The notes: generated by a model from the sequence alone, not told the origin. A DNA stretch of 64,000 bases from Nocardia vermiculata NBRC 100427 (GCF_001613265.1 NZ_BDCA01000025.1:42146-106145), one strand, 5' to 3'; counted from the first letter of the stretch, positions 34,234 through 43,639 are shown. Numbers and translations: made by a program.

Positions 34234-35205
34234 TCAGGCGACCATCGAGCCGAGCCGCGAATTGATCAGTGTCTCTGCCTCGTTCACGATGCGCGAGATC
34301 AGCTCGCCGCAGCTGGGGATGTCGTCGATCAGCCCCTGAACCTGTCCGGCCGACCAGATGCCGGCGTCCAGATCGCCCTCGTCGAAGACCCGTCGCCCGC
34401 GCGCACCGGCGACCAGATCCTTGACGTCCTCGAAAACGCCACCGGCGGCCTCGATCTCGACGACCTTGCGGCTGATCTCGTTGTTCGCCACACGGGCGGT
34501 GTTGTTCATGGTGCGGAAGATCAGCTGGGTGTCGCGCTCGGTGTGCGCGACGATCTGCTCCTTCACCTTCTGATGGATCTGCGACTCCTGGGTGCACAGG
34601 AAGCGGGTGCCCATGTTGACCCCGTCCGCGCCCAGCGCCAGCGCGGCGACCAGGCCGCGGGCGTCGGCGAAGCCGCCGGAGGCGATGACCGGGATGTCGA
34701 GCACCTTGGTGGCCGCCGGGATCAGGACCAGGCCCGGAACGTCGTCCTCACCGGGATGTCCCGCGCATTCGAAGCCGTCGATGCTGACGCCGTCGACGCC
34801 GATCTTCTGTGCCTTGACGGCGTGGCGGACGCTGGTGCACTTGTGCAGCACCTTGATTCCCGCCGCCTTGTAGTGCGGCAGGAAGGGCTCCGGGTTGCTG
34901 CCGGCGGTCTCGACGATCTTCACGCCGGACTCGATGATCGCCTGGGCGTACTCCTCGTACGGCGGCGGGTTGATCGAGGGCAGGATCGTCACGTTCACAC
35001 CGAACGGCTTGTCGGTGAGCTCGCGGGTGCGTTCGATCTCGCGCCGCAGATCATCGGGCGTGGGCTGGGTGAGCGCGGTGATGAAGCCGAGTCCACCCGC
35101 GTTGGCGACGGCCGCCACCAGCTGGGCCCGGCCGACGTGCATCATGCCACCCTGCACGATCGGATGTTCGATCCCGAATGTCTCGGTGAATCTGGTGCGC
35201 AACAT
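34234..35205 (-). CDS. FMN-dependent nitronate monooxygenase family protein (FabK-like fold)
   Basis: A 323-residue TIM-barrel flavoprotein. GIEHPIVQGGMMHVGRAQLV at the start, VDGVSIDGFECAGHPGEDDV near 135 and PVIASGGFADARGLVAALAL near 175 with GADGVNMGTRF are the FMN-site motifs of the 2-nitropropane dioxygenase/NMO family. AGGAGG lies seven bases before ATG 35205. Members oxidise nitronates, but the same fold includes the enoyl reductase FabK and the ER of PUFA synthases. It is on the same strand as the ACP-PKS-FAAL genes, 140 bases before the ACP, so it could serve as a separate enoyl reductase; that link is inference. Confidence 0.85.
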   Translation of the reverse strand: MLRTRFTETFGIEHPIVQGGMMHVGRAQLVAAVANAGGLGFITALTQPTPDDLRREIERTRELTDKPFGVNVTILPSINPPPYEEYAQAIIESGVKIVETAGSNPEPFLPHYKAAGIKVLHKCTSVRHAVKAQKIGVDGVSIDGFECAGHPGEDDVPGLVLIPAATKVLDIPVIASGGFADARGLVAALALGADGVNMGTRFLCTQESQIHQKVKEQIVAHTERDTQLIFRTMNNTARVANNEISRKVVEIEAAGGVFEDVKDLVAGARGRRVFDEGDLDAGIWSAGQVQGLIDDIPSCGELISRIVNEAETLINSRLGSMVA

Positions 35206-35483
35206 CTGTTGTCCTCCTGCCCGCGGTACGACTCGGTAGCGGTGACAGACCCCCGCTTCCTCGGGTGACCGGGCCCGCGGGCGGGCCAGGCATGCCCGGT
35301 TGTGGTCGATAGTGACATGCCGGTACCACCCGAGACAACAGGATGTGAGCGGGAGTTTGCTTCGTATCGGAAAGTATCCGGAGCGGCTTCGAGAGGCACA
35401 TGCACTAGAAACTGCCTGGCAGTGGGCTCTCTTGTCGGAATAATGTCGACCGGTTGGTGAACGGTGATTCTCGTGTGTAACCC

Positions 35484-35513
35484 TTGTCACGGCAAAAAGT
35501 TAGTTGCTATTCT
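35484..35513 (+). promoter_or_regulatory. sigma-70-type promoter of the FadD5-like gene
   Basis: TTGTCA at 35484-35489 and TATTCT at 35508-35513 are 18 bases apart. The ligase start lies 72 bases downstream. The 380-base divergent region (35206-35585) holds no gene; the rest presumably serves the FMN enzyme gene on the other strand, for which I see no clear promoter. Confidence 0.6.
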
Positions 35514-35585
35514 CGCAGTTGGCAGCCGTCGCCGCCGCCGGGCAGTTCGGCGGGCGAGTTACGACGGGTCGAGAGGAGTTCCTGC

Positions 35586-37151
35586 ATGACCACCGGTGTC
35601 CAGACCGACGAGCCGATCCGGTCGCGTCGCAATCACTGGAACAACCAGATCGCCACGCACGCGCAGACACGTCCGGATGCGGTGGCGATCCGATTCCGCG
35701 GTCAGGACACCACCTGGAAGCAGCTGCACGAGCGGTCGCTGAAATTTGCCGACGGTCTGGCCCGTCGCGGTGTCGGATTCGGCGACCGCGTGCTGATCCT
35801 GGCGCTCAACTACACCGAATATCTCGAGGCCGTCTTCGGGATCAATGCCCTCGGCGCGATCGCGGTGCCGATCAACTTCCGGCTCACGCCGCCCGAAGTC
35901 GCCTACATCGTGGCCGATTCCGGCGCCTCCGCGGTCGTCACCGATTCGCTGCTGCAGCCGCTGGCCACCGGTGTGATGGCGCAGAGTGAACAGCTGCAGA
36001 CCTGTGTCGTGATCAACGGCACCACCGGTGAGGGTGTGATCGGTTACGACGACTTCCTCGCGGAGGAGGGGGAAGCGCATGTACCGCTGGATATTCCGGA
36101 GGACACGCCGTCGCTGATCATGTACACCTCGGGCACCACGGGGAGCCCGAAAGGGGCGGTCCTGTCGTACGCGAATCTCAATTCCCAGGCGCTGACCTGC
36201 ATTCGGGCGATGAACTCCACTCCCGACAGCATCGGCTTCTGCACCTCCCCGCTGTTCCACATCGCCGGCTTGGGCAGCCTGGCGCCGGCATTCCTGCTCG
36301 GCTCGAAGACCGTGCTGCATCCCCTGGGCGCTTTCGACGCCACCGAATTCCTCGATGCCATCGAGGCCGAACAGGCCACCACCGCGTTCTGTGTACCGGC
36401 GCAGTGGCAGCTGATCTGCGAGGAACCGACCGTCAAGCAGCGCAAACTGGCGCTCGAGGTGCTGAGCTGGGGCGCCGCGCCGGCCTCGGAGACGGTCTTG
36501 CGGGCGATGGACGAATGTTTCCCGGACGCACAGAATGTCGCCGTCTTCGGTCAGACCGAGATGTCGCCGATCACCTGTGTCCTGGAGGGCCGGGACGCGC
36601 TGCGCAAACTCGGCTCGGTCGGTAAGCCGATTCCGACCATCCAGACCCGCGTCGTCGACGACGAGATGAACGATGTGGCGCCGGGTGAGATCGGCGAGAT
36701 CATCTACCGCGGCCCCACCATGATGGCCGGCTACTGGAACAAGCCCGAAGCCACCGCGGAAGCATTCGCCGGCGGCTGGTTCCACTCCGGTGATCTGGTC
36801 CGCCAGGACGAGGAGGGTTTCGTCTGGGTCGTGGATCGCAAGAAGGACATGATCATCTCCGGTGGCGAGAACATCTACTGTGCCGAAGTGGAGAACGTGC
36901 TGTTCGCGCATCCGAAGATTCACGAGGCCGCCGTGGTCGGCCGCAACCACGAGAAGTGGGGCGAGGTGCCGGTGGCCGTCGTCGCGCTGCTCGAAGGCGA
37001 AACACTCACCCTGGAGGAGCTGGGCACATTCCTCAACGACAATCTCGCGCGCTACAAGCATCCGAAGGAGCTGGTGATCGTTGCGGAGCTGCCCCGTAAC
37101 GCCAGCGGCAAGGTCGTGAAGGTGCAACTGCGTAAGGACTACGCAGGCTGA
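35586..37151 (+). CDS. fadD5: acyl-CoA synthetase, FadD5-like
   Basis: A 521-residue adenylate-forming ligase. P-loop IMYTSGTTGSPKGAVLSYAN near residue 178, A5-type FGQTEMSPITC near 320, A7 FHSGDLVRQDEEGFVWVVDR near 400, RKKDMIISGGENIYCAEVEN, and the catalytic lysine near LPRNASGKVVK at the end. The course of the sequence is close to M. tuberculosis FadD5 (Rv0166) from memory, which recycles mycolic or fatty acids. There FadD5 precedes an mce operon; no mce genes follow here. GAGGAG lies about 8 bases before ATG 35586. The earlier frame (from 35484) overlaps the promoter and is rejected. Confidence 0.88.
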   Translation: MTTGVQTDEPIRSRRNHWNNQIATHAQTRPDAVAIRFRGQDTTWKQLHERSLKFADGLARRGVGFGDRVLILALNYTEYLEAVFGINALGAIAVPINFRLTPPEVAYIVADSGASAVVTDSLLQPLATGVMAQSEQLQTCVVINGTTGEGVIGYDDFLAEEGEAHVPLDIPEDTPSLIMYTSGTTGSPKGAVLSYANLNSQALTCIRAMNSTPDSIGFCTSPLFHIAGLGSLAPAFLLGSKTVLHPLGAFDATEFLDAIEAEQATTAFCVPAQWQLICEEPTVKQRKLALEVLSWGAAPASETVLRAMDECFPDAQNVAVFGQTEMSPITCVLEGRDALRKLGSVGKPIPTIQTRVVDDEMNDVAPGEIGEIIYRGPTMMAGYWNKPEATAEAFAGGWFHSGDLVRQDEEGFVWVVDRKKDMIISGGENIYCAEVENVLFAHPKIHEAAVVGRNHEKWGEVPVAVVALLEGETLTLEELGTFLNDNLARYKHPKELVIVAELPRNASGKVVKVQLRKDYAG

Positions 37152-37189
37152 GTCCGGCCGGGTGCAGGCATCGCCTGCCGAGGGGTCGT

Positions 37190-37228
37190 GCAATGGGCTG
37201 TGCGGGGCGTCGCCCGGCGGCCCATTGC
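37190..37228. terminator. bidirectional hairpin between convergent genes
   Basis: GCAATGGGC at 37190-37198 pairs with GCCCATTGC at 37220-37228, with a further GC-rich inner stem (CGGGGCG/CGCCCGG). It lies between the FadD5-like gene and the UPF0104-type membrane protein gene. Confidence 0.7.
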
Positions 37229-37247
37229 CGTATCCGGACCCGTGCCC

Positions 37248-39620
37248 TCAGATCAGATCGCGTTTGGTGAGCCACTGCATCAGCGGCCAGCCACAGAACA
37301 CCGGTAGCCAGCAGGTGAGGACGCGGTACAACAGCACCGCGGGAACACCGATTCCGGCCGGCACGCCGAAAGCCGCCAGACCACCGATCAGCGCGGCCTC
37401 CACGGCACCGACCCCGCCGGGGGTGGGTGCGGCCGAGGCGAGCGTCCCGCCGATCATGGTCACCACGGTGACCGTCACGAATGTGGCCGTGCCGCCGAAC
37501 GCCTCGATGCCGGCCCACAGTGCCCCGGCCGCGCCGAGGGTGGTTGCCGCACAGCCGCCGACGATCATCAGCAGCCGCGTCGGTTGATGCGCCAGGGTGC
37601 GCAGCTCCGAGACCACCTCGGCCAGCTGTGGACGGACCTCGTTGCGCAGCCAGCGCCGCACCGTCGGCACGAACATGGCCACGCCGATCGCACCGAGCAG
37701 TCCACCGGCGAGCAGATACAGCACGGTCGCGCTGGGCACGAAATGGGAGAGATTGGCCGAGACCCCGGCCGCCACACTGAAGAAGATCAACAGCACCACA
37801 TGGGTGATCACCTGCACTGCCTGCTGCAGCGCCACCGCGGCGGTCGCCTTGACCGTGCCCAGCCCGCTCTTCTGCAGGAACCGCACGCTCAACGCGAGCC
37901 CACCCACCCCGGCGGGTGTGGTGGTCGCGGCGAAGGTGTTGGCCACCTGCATCCCGAGCATATTGCGGAAATTGATCGACTCCCCGGCGCATCCCCACAG
38001 CGCCATCGCGGCACCCAGATAGGTGGACGCCGAGATCGCCAGGCCCAGCAGTGCCCACCACCAGTTGGCAGTGCGCAGCTCGGTGAAGAAGGTCGGCACC
38101 TGGCTGATGTACGGATACGCCACGTAGACCAGGCCGATCAGCAGCACCAGCTGGATGATCTGGTTGCGCGAGTACCGGGTGATGCGCGCCTTCTCGATGC
38201 GTTCCTCGTCGGTCTGCTCGAGTACCTGTTCGCGCAGCGCCTTCATCAGATTCCCGGAATCGGGAACCGATTTCCGGATGTGGTTGCCCAGGCCGGTCTT
38301 GGTGATCCGCCGAGAGGCGTCGACCACGGACTCCGCGCCGAGGGCTTGTATCGCGGTGCGGACCGCCGGTTCGGGGCCGAACAGGGCGCTCGCGGTGAGC
38401 AGCAGCTGTGCGATATCGGAGGAGAAGCGCGAATCGTAGGCGCCGAATTCCGCGGACATGAAACCGCCGAACAGCACCCGGCCGTCGGCGATGCGGATCT
38501 CCCCGGCCCGCAGATCGCCGTGCGAGATCTGGGAGCGGTGCATGCTCTGCAGCGACCGCCACACATTGGCCAGCACCACTTCGCTGTCGGTGGCCGCCAG
38601 CGGCCTGCCCCGTGGCGCGGTGTGCGCGTAGAGCATCCACCCGCGGCTCAGCTCGGCGACGGTCAGCGGTTTGTTGCTCGCCAGGCCCAGATCGCTGATC
38701 GCGATCCCCATCAGCGCCCGATGTTCGACCGCACGCCGCATCGATGCGAAGGCCGGCGTGCGTTCACTACTGCGAAAGGCGAGCCAGCGCCGGAGCTGGC
38801 GCAACGCACCCGAACTGCGTTGATTCTGCCCGTACAGCTCTACCACCAGTTGCCGGTGCGGTCCGGTGTCGGCGGTCAGCAACAGTGGTCCCGGACCGCC
38901 CGGGCGCAGCACGGTGAAGCCGGTGACCGTGTATCCGCGGCCCGCCAGCACGCGCACGGCCGCATCCAGGGGCACCTCCAGCGCGGGGGTGCCGACTACG
39001 AGCACGATCACCGCACCCACCAGCCAGCCCACCGCCAGTCCGAGCATGGCCCGCGAGGGCACCACCAGGCTGACGAAAAGATGCAGCGGGACGAACGCGC
39101 CGAGCAACGCCCACCACCAGCGGCGCCAGGCGACCTGCAGCCACGGCCCGGCCACGGTCAGCCCGGCGGCGAGCATGCCGATCCAGCGCGGATCGTCGAG
39201 GAATTGCGACAGGAACGTCTCGAGCTGGCCGGGGACGGTCAGATGCCAGCGTGGTGCCGAAATCCCGGTCTCGGTGATCGAGAGCAGTAGTACCGCGATC
39301 AGGCCGGCGGCGAGGTAGCCACCCAGCAGTTTCCATTGCCAGCGGAAGATCAGGCGTACCAGGATCGCGAACGGCAGGGCCAGGATTGCGATGCCGTAGA
39401 TCAGGTAGACCAGATTCGACTGTTCGGGGGTGAGGAAGCCGACGATATCGGAGGCCGATCGCTCCAGCGCCTCCCAGCGGGAGCGGGTGATCAGCGATCC
39501 CGCTACTACCAGCGCCACGAGCAGCGCGGACAGCACCACGCGAATGATATCGCTGGTCCGCCGGACCCGCGGCTGCAGCAGACTGCCGGAGACGGGAATC
39601 TCCCGCCCGTCTACTCGCAT
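37248..39620 (-). CDS. membrane protein: pseudokinase-like domain fused to UPF0104/LPG-synthase-type region
   Basis: A 790-residue protein. Residues 25-215 hold about six helices; 230-460 form a cytoplasmic domain that looks like a degenerate protein kinase: SHGDLRAGEIRI (H367-G-D369, in place of HRD) and LFGGFMSAEFG (GGF at 385-387, in place of DFG). From 490 on are about eight helices with NTFAATTTPAGVGGLALSVR and ASAAPTPGGVGAVEAALIG, the two repeat motifs of the lysylphosphatidylglycerol-synthase membrane region (UPF0104). No aminoacyl-transferase domain follows, so it is not a full MprF/LysX. A lipid flippase or transport role with regulatory pseudokinase is an inference. Confidence 0.82.
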   Translation of the reverse strand: MRVDGREIPVSGSLLQPRVRRTSDIIRVVLSALLVALVVAGSLITRSRWEALERSASDIVGFLTPEQSNLVYLIYGIAILALPFAILVRLIFRWQWKLLGGYLAAGLIAVLLLSITETGISAPRWHLTVPGQLETFLSQFLDDPRWIGMLAAGLTVAGPWLQVAWRRWWWALLGAFVPLHLFVSLVVPSRAMLGLAVGWLVGAVIVLVVGTPALEVPLDAAVRVLAGRGYTVTGFTVLRPGGPGPLLLTADTGPHRQLVVELYGQNQRSSGALRQLRRWLAFRSSERTPAFASMRRAVEHRALMGIAISDLGLASNKPLTVAELSRGWMLYAHTAPRGRPLAATDSEVVLANVWRSLQSMHRSQISHGDLRAGEIRIADGRVLFGGFMSAEFGAYDSRFSSDIAQLLLTASALFGPEPAVRTAIQALGAESVVDASRRITKTGLGNHIRKSVPDSGNLMKALREQVLEQTDEERIEKARITRYSRNQIIQLVLLIGLVYVAYPYISQVPTFFTELRTANWWWALLGLAISASTYLGAAMALWGCAGESINFRNMLGMQVANTFAATTTPAGVGGLALSVRFLQKSGLGTVKATAAVALQQAVQVITHVVLLIFFSVAAGVSANLSHFVPSATVLYLLAGGLLGAIGVAMFVPTVRRWLRNEVRPQLAEVVSELRTLAHQPTRLLMIVGGCAATTLGAAGALWAGIEAFGGTATFVTVTVVTMIGGTLASAAPTPGGVGAVEAALIGGLAAFGVPAGIGVPAVLLYRVLTCWLPVFCGWPLMQWLTKRDLI

Positions 39621-39797
39621 GTCTATCGGAACTTTCGGATCGAGGGAGCTGCTTCGGTCCCTGGTTCGGCTCGGGTGTGAGTATGCAGGAGCCGGTTCGG
39701 ACGCCGACCGGCAACACGCCGTTCCGAGGGTTTCCCCAGGTAGCAGGCATGAGCTCAGGGCCGAGCCACTGCCGGGGCGTCGAGCGCGAGTCGCCGA

Positions 39798-40580
39798 CTA
39801 CGAACCGGACAGCGCCGCCGGCTGGTCGGGAAGACCGACCGGTTCGGTATCGCCGATGCCGAATACGCCGCCGGTCATGGTGCCGGTATCGAGTTCGGCG
39901 ATCGCGGCCGCCACCAGTTCGGTCGGCACCCGGGCAGGGAAGGAGTCAGGAGCGACGGCATTGGCCCGCACCCCGAATTCGGCGAACTCGTTCGCGATAT
40001 GCCTGGTCAGATGGTCCAGCGCGGCCTTCGATGCCGCGTAGATCGCTTGCCCGCCGGGGTAGACCCGCGAGCCGGACAGGCTCGATATATTGACGATATT
40101 GCGGTTACGCAGCCGGTTCTCCGTACCGGCATGCAGCCAGCTGCGCTGCGCGAGCCGGGTGGCCAGCCGCAGCGGTACCTCTACATTCAGCGCGAGCTGC
40201 GGCGCCAGCGCGTCGAGCGCTCGGTCGCCGTCCACGAGTCCGTTCGGATGCAGATCCAGTGCGGCGGCATTGTTGACCAACAGGTCCACCGACCCGTACT
40301 TGGCCAGCGTCAGCTCCACCACCCGCTCCACCTCCTCCGGCCGGCTCAGATCGGCGCGGATGACGAAGATGCGGGAGTCGTTCTCCGGAACCGGGGTCCA
40401 CGGCTCCAGCGGATCGATGAACCACTCCTCCTGCGACGGCACTGCCGGAACCCGGTTGCGGCACACCGCCACGATGTCGTAGTTGGTGTAGTACGCGCGG
40501 CAGAAGGCGTCGCCGAGCCGTCCGCCGGCGCCGGTCAGTAGGCAGACGCGCCGCGGCGCGCCGGTCTCACCAGTGGACAA
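39798..40580 (-). CDS. short-chain dehydrogenase/reductase
   Basis: A 260-residue SDR. The cofactor loop reads LLTGAGGRLGDAFCRAYY, slightly off the classic TGxxxGxG. NNAA (near 108), SSLSGSRVYPGGQAIYAASK with the Ser-Tyr-Lys triad, and the VNISSLSG strand are present. AVCRNR after the second strand may favour NADPH. Its ATG overlaps the end of the oxygenase gene by 14 bases, so they belong to one operon. With the two neighbours it suggests modification of a small molecule; the substrate is unknown. Confidence 0.88.
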   Translation of the reverse strand: MSTGETGAPRRVCLLTGAGGRLGDAFCRAYYTNYDIVAVCRNRVPAVPSQEEWFIDPLEPWTPVPENDSRIFVIRADLSRPEEVERVVELTLAKYGSVDLLVNNAAALDLHPNGLVDGDRALDALAPQLALNVEVPLRLATRLAQRSWLHAGTENRLRNRNIVNISSLSGSRVYPGGQAIYAASKAALDHLTRHIANEFAEFGVRANAVAPDSFPARVPTELVAAAIAELDTGTMTGGVFGIGDTEPVGLPDQPAALSGS

Positions 40581-41340
40581 TGCGGTCTCCTCCCCAACGC
40601 TGTACCGCCTCCTGCTTCGGCCGGTGCAGCCACATCACCACACAGTTGCGAGCGGCGGTGTTGTTGCCCAGGAAGGTGTGCCAGGAGCGCGGCGTGCATT
40701 CGAACACGATCATCGAGTTGTTCAGCGGTGGCACCGTCACCGCCGGTACCGGTGTGGTGGCAGCGAGATCGGCGAACAGGCCGGTTTCACCGCCGTCGCC
40801 GGCCTTCCACTCGTCGTTGGCCAGGTAGTACAGCACCGCGACCGCGCGAACCAGCTCGCGGGCCGGGGTTCCGGCACTGCGAGCGCCGGTCTTCAGATCG
40901 ATACCGGCGCCGGGCAACCCCACCGTGCCCGGGGCCGGCGCCGGAGCCGGGAAGTACGCGGGGGTCAGATCGTGATGTGGCCAGCCGCGTGGACTTCCGG
41001 CCTCGTGGTGATGGAGCGACCCCTCCACGTCGCCGGTTCCCGGGACGCCCGCAACTCGTTCGATCAGGTCGTGCCAGGCCCGCGACAGGAATACCTCCAA
41101 CGGTCCGTTGCGGACCTTGGTCAAGGCCACCCCGGACGCGCTGTAGCCGTCCGCGACGGGTGTGAGCACCGCGGGTTGCGCGGTACGCACCCGCTCGAAT
41201 TCCGCGACGAGCCGCTGATGGAACTCCTCGACGAACACGTCTCGTACGTAGACGTGCGGAAAGGGACGAGTTCGCCGGACCCAGCGGCGGTGTGCGAGCA
41301 GATCGGTGAACCACCGCGGCAGCGGTGCCTCGGACAACAT
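40567..41340 (-). CDS. 2OG-Fe(II) oxygenase-like protein
   Basis: A 257-residue protein. The metal triad is plausible as H-H-D in GWPHHDLTPAY near residue 122 and the distal His in RSWHTFLGN near 221, followed by an Arg (AARNCVVMWLHR) that could hold 2-oxoglutarate. GDGGETGLFAD in between is the pattern seen in prolyl-4-hydroxylase-like oxygenases. Start ATG 41340 is about five bases after GAGGGAG; an in-frame start 24 bases upstream is less well placed. It is followed by the SDR gene with a 14-base overlap. It probably hydroxylates a small molecule or a carrier-bound acid. Confidence 0.78.
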   Translation of the reverse strand: MLSEAPLPRWFTDLLAHRRWVRRTRPFPHVYVRDVFVEEFHQRLVAEFERVRTAQPAVLTPVADGYSASGVALTKVRNGPLEVFLSRAWHDLIERVAGVPGTGDVEGSLHHHEAGSPRGWPHHDLTPAYFPAPAPAPGTVGLPGAGIDLKTGARSAGTPARELVRAVAVLYYLANDEWKAGDGGETGLFADLAATTPVPAVTVPPLNNSMIVFECTPRSWHTFLGNNTAARNCVVMWLHRPKQEAVQRWGGDRIVHW

Positions 41341-41406
41341 ATGAGCTCCCTCCCGGTTCAACACAATCGATCCTATTGTGTCGCCCGGTCGGCGCCGAGT
41401 GCGTGG

Positions 41407-42951
41407 TCAGCGGTCGACCGACTCGAGTACCGCCATCGCCGCATTGTGACCACCGATACCGCTCACGCCGCCGGCACGCACGGCGCCGGCGCCGCACAGC
41501 AGAATATTGGGGTGTGCGGTACCCACGCCCCAGCGTCCGGCGGGACCGTCGTCCTCGGGTGACCGGTACGGGAACGTCAAGTCCCGGTGGAAGATATGGC
41601 CGCGCGGCAGCCCCAGCTCGGATTCGAGCTCGACCGGGGTTTTCGCTTCCAGACACGGACTGCCGTGTTCATCGTGGGCCAAGCAGTTCCGGATCGGTTC
41701 GGCCAGCACGGCGTCGAGTTGGTTCAGCGTGGACTCGAGGAGCTGCGCACGTGCTGTGGAGCTGTCGAAAAGCCGTGCGGGAGTGTGCAGGCCGAACAGC
41801 GTGAGGGTGTGCAGTCCGGTGTCTGCGGCCGCGCCGAGAATCGACGGGTCGGTCAGGGTGTGGCAGTAGATTTCCGAGGGCGGGGCGGTGGGCAGCCGGC
41901 CGCTGTCGGCTTCGCGATAGGCCCGCTCCAGTTGCCCGTAGCCTTCGGCGATGTGGAAGGTCCCGGAGAACGCCGCGGCCGGATCGAGTCCGGAACGCAG
42001 CTGCGGCAGCCGGTTCAACAGCATATTCACCTTGAGCTGGCTGCCCTCGGGCATCGGGGGCGCCGGTGCACCGAGCAGTCGCGCCAGTGTCGACGGCGCG
42101 GCGTTCACGAGGACATGGCGGGCGTCCACCACGGCCGCGGCATCCTCGATATCGAAACGAACCTGTGCGGTGTGCCCGTCGGTGTCGATCGCCGTCACCG
42201 TGCAGCCGGTGCGCAACCGGGCGCCGGCGCCACGTGCGCTGTCGGCGAGCGCATCGGTCAGCGCTCCCATCCCCCCGACCGGCACGTTCCACTCCCCCGA
42301 TCCACCGCCGATCACGTGGTAGAGGAAGCAGCGATTCTGCCGCAGTTCCGGATCGTGTGCGTGGGTGAAGGTGCCGATCAGGGCATCGGTCAGGACTATC
42401 CCGCGCACGGTGTCGTCGGCGAAGCGCGCCTCGATGGTTTCCCCGAGGGGACGTTCGAACAGCACCTCCCACGCATCGGAATCGCCGAGGATTCGTTGCA
42501 GCTGCGCGCGAGACGGTAGCGGTTCGAGCATGGTGGGGAAGATGCGTGCTGCGGCTCGTCCGGTCAGCTCGTAGAACTGTTGCCAGGCAGCATGATCGGA
42601 ATCCGATCCGGTCACCTCCCGGAAGCTCGCACCGGTCCGTGCGGCATCGGCGGTATCGATCAGCAATCCGGTATCGCCCACGGGGGTGTAGGACGAGATG
42701 CGCCGCGGCAGCGTCCGGAAGCGCAGCTCCAGATCCCGGACGATCTGGTCCGGCAGCAGACTCACCAGGTACGAGTAGCGCGATACGCGGGCCTCGAACC
42801 CCGGAAATATCCGTTCGGAGACGGCCGCACCGCCGGTATGGTGCTGTCGCTCCAGCACCTGTACCGACAACCCGGCGCGGGCCAGATAGGCGGCCGCCAC
42901 CAACCCGTTGTGACCGCCGCCGACGATGACGACATCGTAGAAGTCGCGCAT
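41407..42951 (-). CDS. phytoene-dehydrogenase-like FAD oxidoreductase
   Basis: A 514-residue flavoprotein. DVVIVGGGHNGLVAAAYLAR opens the dinucleotide fold, GGAAVSERIFPGFEA follows, and the end reads NILLCGAGAVRAGGVSGIGG, the second FAD segment of the carotenoid-desaturase/PYROXD2 group. YHVIGGGSGEWNVPVGGMGA near 225 is also characteristic. Family members include desaturases and isomerases of carotenoids and retinoids. No other carotenoid gene is in the window. It ends 66 bases from the oxygenase start on the same strand, so it may be the first gene of a three-gene unit. Confidence 0.85.
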   Translation of the reverse strand: MRDFYDVVIVGGGHNGLVAAAYLARAGLSVQVLERQHHTGGAAVSERIFPGFEARVSRYSYLVSLLPDQIVRDLELRFRTLPRRISSYTPVGDTGLLIDTADAARTGASFREVTGSDSDHAAWQQFYELTGRAAARIFPTMLEPLPSRAQLQRILGDSDAWEVLFERPLGETIEARFADDTVRGIVLTDALIGTFTHAHDPELRQNRCFLYHVIGGGSGEWNVPVGGMGALTDALADSARGAGARLRTGCTVTAIDTDGHTAQVRFDIEDAAAVVDARHVLVNAAPSTLARLLGAPAPPMPEGSQLKVNMLLNRLPQLRSGLDPAAAFSGTFHIAEGYGQLERAYREADSGRLPTAPPSEIYCHTLTDPSILGAAADTGLHTLTLFGLHTPARLFDSSTARAQLLESTLNQLDAVLAEPIRNCLAHDEHGSPCLEAKTPVELESELGLPRGHIFHRDLTFPYRSPEDDGPAGRWGVGTAHPNILLCGAGAVRAGGVSGIGGHNAAMAVLESVDR

Positions 42952-43000
42952 CAGCCCTGAATACCACGATTGCGGGTCGATGTGCTCGTTCGTCGTGTAT

Positions 43001-43639
43001 CTACACCCGGCGCGCCAGCAGATAGCCGTGCCGGCACCGCTCGTCCGCGGCCGGCTCGCGCACCATCCGCGTGATCGGTGCGAAGCCGTGCGGGCGCAGC
43101 AGCTCCATGAGGCGGCTCGGTGACCACCGGGTCACCGGGGCGACCTTGTGGTCGTAGGGCTGCAAATCGAAACCCTCGTCGGCTGCCTGGAAACCCAACA
43201 GCAGCAGTCCCTCCGGGCGAACCGCGCGGGCGAATTCGGCGAAAACATCCGGCAGCTGCTCCGGCGGCATATGAATGATGCTGTACCAGGCCACGATTGC
43301 CGCCAGCTCGCCGTCCGCAACGGTCAGCTGCTCCATGGGCGCCCGGTCGAACCGGAGCTGCGGATGGACCTGCTCGGCCATGCGGATCATCTCGGCCGAG
43401 GCGTCGATCCCGAATACGTTCAAGCCCAGACTGTCCAGATGACCGGTGACCCGCCCGGGACCGCAGCCGAGGTCCGCGACCGGACCGTCCGGACCATCCC
43501 TGGTCAGCAGTTCCGCGAATACGGCGAGCATCGCACGGTCCCAGTGCAGATCGTCCATCGCGTTGCGGAACATATCGGTATACAGCTCGGCTACTTCGTC
43601 ATAGGCGGCGGCCACGGCATCGGTATTCGCTGTATTCAC
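43001..43639 (-). CDS. class I SAM-dependent methyltransferase
   Basis: A 212-residue methyltransferase. Motif I is VADLGCGPGRVTGHL near residue 54, followed by GIDASAEMIRMAE and the acidic-loop region VAWYSIIHMPPEQLP. The C-terminal strand SPSRLMELLRPHGFAP closes the fold. A substrate-binding extension is lacking, so it probably acts on a small molecule. ATG 43639 has no convincing ribosome site. It is separated from the next methyltransferase by 136 bases, in which I see no gene or hairpin. Confidence 0.85.
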   Translation of the reverse strand: MNTANTDAVAAAYDEVAELYTDMFRNAMDDLHWDRAMLAVFAELLTRDGPDGPVADLGCGPGRVTGHLDSLGLNVFGIDASAEMIRMAEQVHPQLRFDRAPMEQLTVADGELAAIVAWYSIIHMPPEQLPDVFAEFARAVRPEGLLLLGFQAADEGFDLQPYDHKVAPVTRWSPSRLMELLRPHGFAPITRMVREPAADERCRHGYLLARRV

